Source of the DNA: Paracoccaceae bacterium | GTDB lineage: Bacteria > Pseudomonadota > Alphaproteobacteria > Rhodobacterales > Rhodobacteraceae | DNA length: 7,654 nt | NCBI GenBank assembly: GCA_025458985.1 | Contig: JALORM010000074.1 | Span: forward strand, 1 to 7,654 | Reading direction: 5' to 3' | Shown: piece by piece, positions 5,321-7,654 of the stretch | How the letters are laid out: the number at the start of each line of letters is the position of its first letter | Position numbering within the stretch: the first letter of the stretch is position 1 | Position numbers and translations under genes: made by a program | The notes under the pieces: generated by a model | Told to the model about the DNA's origin: nothing | Seen by the model: the letters and a program-made list of their open reading frames with translations, nothing else | The model's database searches: none

Positions 5321-6583
5321 ATGACCATGCGCAGGGTTGTTGTGACGGGGCTGGGTATGGTGACGCCTCTGGCCTGCGGCGTCGAGGCGACGTGGAGCCG
5401 CCTGATCGCGGGCGAGTCCGGTGCGGGGCCGATCACCCGGTTCGACACGTCGAACGTGGTCACGACCTATGCCTGCGAGATCCCGCGCGGCGATGGCACG
5501 GGCGGCACCTTCAACCCCGACGACTGGATGGAGCCGAAGGACCAGCGCAAGGTCGACGACTTCATCCTTTACGGCATGGCGGCGGCCGAGCAGGCGGTGC
5601 GCGACTCCGGATGGGAACCCACGACCGCCGAGGACTTCGAGCGGACCGGCGTGATGATCGGCAGCGGCATCGGCGGGCTTACCTCGATCGCCGAGACGGC
5701 CGTGCTGATCAAGGAACGGGGACCGAAGCGGGTGAGCCCGTTCTTCATTCCCGGTGCGCTGATCAACCTGATCTCGGGGCAGGTCTCGATCCGCTTCGGC
5801 TTCAAGGGGCCGAACCATGCGGTCGTCACCGCGTGCTCGACCGGGGCGCATGCGATCGGCGATGCCGCGCGGCTGATCCAGCTTGGCGATGCCGACGTGA
5901 TGGTGGCGGGGGGCGCCGAGAGCCCGATCAGCGAGATCGGGATTGCGGGGTTCAATGCGTGCAAGGCGCTGTCGACCAAGCGCCCGGACGAGCCCCGGAA
6001 GGCGAGCCGGCCCTATGACGCGGACCGCGACGGGTTCGTGATGGGCGAGGGCGCCGGGGTGGTCGTGCTGGAGGAATACGAGCACGCGAAGGCGCGCGGC
6101 GCGACAATCTACGCCGAGGTGCTGGGCTACGGGATGTCGGGCGACGCCTGGCACATCACCGCGCCGTCGGAGGACGGCGAGGGCGGCGAGCGGTCGATGC
6201 GGGCGGCGCTGAAGCGGGCGGGGCTGGAGCCCTCGGCCGTCGATTACATCAACGCGCACGGCACCTCGACCATGGCCGACACGATCGAGCTTGGTGCAGT
6301 CGAGCGGATGATGGGCAATGCCGCCGCGAAGGCGACGATGTCGTCGACCAAGTCCTCGATCGGGCACCTTCTGGGAGCGGCTGGCGCGGTGGAGGCGATC
6401 TTCTGCGTGCTGGCCCTGCGCGACCAGGTGGCGCCGCCGACGATCAACCTCGACAACCCGGCGGTGGAGCCGGTGCTGGATCTGGCGGCCAACCGGGCGG
6501 TGAAGCGCGAGATCAACGTCGCGCTGTCGAATTCGTTCGGGTTCGGCGGCACCAACGCCTCGCTGGTCCTCGGGCGGGTCTAG
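5321..6583 (+). CDS. fabF: 3-oxoacyl-[acyl-carrier-protein] synthase II FabF (KAS II)
   Basis: A 420-residue cytosolic condensing enzyme that elongates acyl-ACP with malonyl-ACP, releasing CO2. The acyl-accepting nucleophile is Cys172 in TACSTG. The decarboxylation histidines are His313 (NAHGTST) and His349 (SSIGHLLGAAG), and Lys344 is in STKSS; the SNSFGFGGTN loop (403-412) closes the active site. GMSGDAWHITAPSEDGEGG (271-289) is the FabF form of this region, which argues against FabB. Length is right for FabF. Two starts are possible: ATG 5321 and ATG 5327, the latter giving MRRVVVTG. AGGGGG (5311-5316) is 4 nt before the first and 10 nt before the second, and AGG at 5318-5320 is 6 nt before the second, so the start is uncertain by two codons. 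In-frame codons further upstream (to 5213) overlap the preceding gene and lack homology. mltG follows after 4 nt. Confidence 0.97.
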   Translation: MTMRRVVVTGLGMVTPLACGVEATWSRLIAGESGAGPITRFDTSNVVTTYACEIPRGDGTGGTFNPDDWMEPKDQRKVDDFILYGMAAAEQAVRDSGWEPTTAEDFERTGVMIGSGIGGLTSIAETAVLIKERGPKRVSPFFIPGALINLISGQVSIRFGFKGPNHAVVTACSTGAHAIGDAARLIQLGDADVMVAGGAESPISEIGIAGFNACKALSTKRPDEPRKASRPYDADRDGFVMGEGAGVVVLEEYEHAKARGATIYAEVLGYGMSGDAWHITAPSEDGEGGERSMRAALKRAGLEPSAVDYINAHGTSTMADTIELGAVERMMGNAAAKATMSSTKSSIGHLLGAAGAVEAIFCVLALRDQVAPPTINLDNPAVEPVLDLAANRAVKREINVALSNSFGFGGTNASLVLGRV

Positions 6584-6587
6584 GCGG

Positions 6588-7654
6588 ATGTGGAAGCACA
6601 TCGCCTCGAACGCGCTGACGCTGGCCGTGCTGGTCCTGATTGCTATCGGCGGGGCCATCGGCTGGGGGCAGCGGCAGTATGTCCAGCCCGGGCCGCTTGC
6701 CGAGCCGGTCTGCCTGCTGGTCGAGCGGGGGTCCTCGATGCGGCGGGTGTCGGCCGATCTGGAGGCGCTGGGCGCCGTGACGAGCCCGGTGATCTTCCGC
6801 ATGGGGGCCGACTACGAGGACCGGTCGGGGCAACTGAAGTTCGGCAGTTACCTCATCGCCCCCGGCGCCTCGATGCAGCAGATCGTCGAGACGATCACAG
6901 TCGGCGGGCGGTCGACCTGCGGGGTCGAGGTGAACTTCCGCGTGGGCGTGACGGCGGCCGAGGTGATCCTGCGCGAGCTCGACCCCGCGACGAACCGGTA
7001 CGAGGAACTGGCGAAGTTCACGCCGGGCGAGGCCGAGCCGCCGGCGGAGTACGCCGCCGCGGTGGAACGGGCGGATGTGCGCTATCGCATCACCCTGGCC
7101 GAGGGGGTCACGAGCTGGCAGGTGGTCGAGGAGCTGAAGCAGGCCGAGTTTCTGTCGGGCGAGATCGCGGAGGTCCCGCCCGAGGGCAGCCTGTCGCCCG
7201 ACAGCTACGAGGTGGACCGCGGGGCCGACCGCGCGGCGCTTCTGGCCGAGATGCAGGCCCGCCAGACCGCGGCGCTGGCCGAGCTGTGGCAGGCGCGCGA
7301 CCCCGACGTGCCCTACGCCACGCCGGAAGAGGCGCTGATCATGGCCTCGATCGTCGAGAAGGAGACAGGGGTCGCGGAGGAGCGCCCTCGGGTCGCGAGC
7401 GTCTTCGTCAACCGCCTGGAACAGGGGATGCGGCTGCAGACCGATCCCACGGTGATCTACGGGATCACCGAGGGCAAGGCGCCCCTGGGCCGGGGCCTGC
7501 GGCAGAGCGAGCTGAGGCGCGAGACGCCGTACAACACCTATGTCATCGATGGCCTGCCGCCCACGCCCATCGCCAACCCCGGGCGGCTGAGCATCGAGGC
7601 CGCGCTGAACCCCGAGGAGACGGACTACCTGTTCTTCGTGGCCGACGGCACCGG
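6588..7654 (+). CDS. mltG: Endolytic murein transglycosylase MltG, 5' part (3' end beyond window)
   Basis: The first 355 residues of a YceG/MltG protein; the frame stays open to the right edge, and by family length about 30-45 residues are missing. MltG is anchored in the inner membrane and cuts nascent glycan strands in the periplasm, limiting their length. A single N-terminal hydrophobic anchor spans about residues 8-27, followed by a LysM-like region (about 40-105) and the catalytic YceG domain (about 165 on). The catalytic Glu is expected at Glu257 in ASIVEKETG (253-261), equivalent to the essential Glu of E. coli MltG. NRLEQGMRLQTDPTVIYG (275-292), YNTYVIDGLPPTPIANPG (315-332) and YLFFVADGT (347-355) are strong family signatures. 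The ATG at 6588 comes 4 nt after the fabF stop without a clear Shine-Dalgarno at ideal spacing, suggesting translational coupling to fabF. Two periplasmic cysteines (42 and 111) could pair, but this is speculative. Confidence 0.95.
   Translation, partial: MWKHIASNALTLAVLVLIAIGGAIGWGQRQYVQPGPLAEPVCLLVERGSSMRRVSADLEALGAVTSPVIFRMGADYEDRSGQLKFGSYLIAPGASMQQIVETITVGGRSTCGVEVNFRVGVTAAEVILRELDPATNRYEELAKFTPGEAEPPAEYAAAVERADVRYRITLAEGVTSWQVVEELKQAEFLSGEIAEVPPEGSLSPDSYEVDRGADRAALLAEMQARQTAALAELWQARDPDVPYATPEEALIMASIVEKETGVAEERPRVASVFVNRLEQGMRLQTDPTVIYGITEGKAPLGRGLRQSELRRETPYNTYVIDGLPPTPIANPGRLSIEAALNPEETDYLFFVADGT

Noticed and set aside
4234..5463. Minus-strand open frame of 409 codons opposite the ureohydrolase gene
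   Set aside because: The Arg/His/Asp-rich translation has no domain, and the plus strand carries the conserved family motifs.
5309..6802. Long minus-strand open frame (497 codons) opposite fabF
   Set aside because: It is opposite a fully conserved fabF and the start of mltG; its translation is low-complexity, rich in Arg, His and Pro, and has no recognisable motif. Such shadows are expected in very GC-rich DNA.
1..7654. Mobile element, phage, CRISPR, toxin-antitoxin or defence system
   Set aside because: I saw no transposase, integrase, terminal repeats, spaced repeat array or defence-type domain. All plausible genes are accounted for by metabolism and envelope functions.

Overview
The window looks like an ordinary chromosomal segment of a very GC-rich alphaproteobacterium, most likely from the Rhodobacterales (Rhodobacteraceae/Paracoccaceae). 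The reasons are the high GC at third codon positions, the fabD-fabG-acpP-fabF-mltG order, promoter-like motifs resembling the alphaproteobacterial TTGaCgS-N10-14-GCTANAWC type, and the cytochrome b561/YceI fusion. I see no insertion sequence, phage gene, CRISPR array, tRNA or rRNA. The taxonomic call is an inference without a database search.

Layout. Positions 1-543 hold the 3' end of a phosphotransferase (APH/ACAD10-11 type) gene on the + strand. It converges, with an 18-nt gap, on a minus-strand gene (562-1767) for a single polypeptide that joins a four-helix cytochrome b561 to a periplasmic YceI lipocalin-like domain. A 155-bp divergent intergenic region with several small repeats separates this gene from fabD. 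From 1923 to the right edge everything is on the + strand: fabD (1923-2855), fabG (2957-3691), acpP (3886-4119), a ureohydrolase-superfamily gene (4294-5232), fabF (5321-6583) and mltG (6588 to the edge, missing its 3' end).

FabD loads malonyl groups onto AcpP. FabF condenses malonyl-ACP with the growing acyl-ACP, and FabG reduces the 3-ketoacyl product. MltG trims nascent peptidoglycan at the inner membrane and follows fabF by only 4 nt. In E. coli the related cluster runs fabH-fabD-fabG-acpP-fabF-pabC-mltG. Here fabH is not next to fabD, pabC is absent, and a ureohydrolase homologue sits between acpP and fabF.

Transcription appears segmented. Each gap before fabG, acpP, the ureohydrolase gene and fabF contains a TTGCC-type box, and acpP is followed by a strong intrinsic terminator, so acpP may be its own transcription unit. 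The most unusual item is the ureohydrolase homologue. It keeps the DAHxD and DxDxxD metal motifs but carries GGDDS in place of GGDHS and SST in place of HGT, so its substrate, or even its activity, is uncertain. I found no convincing undescribed multi-gene system.
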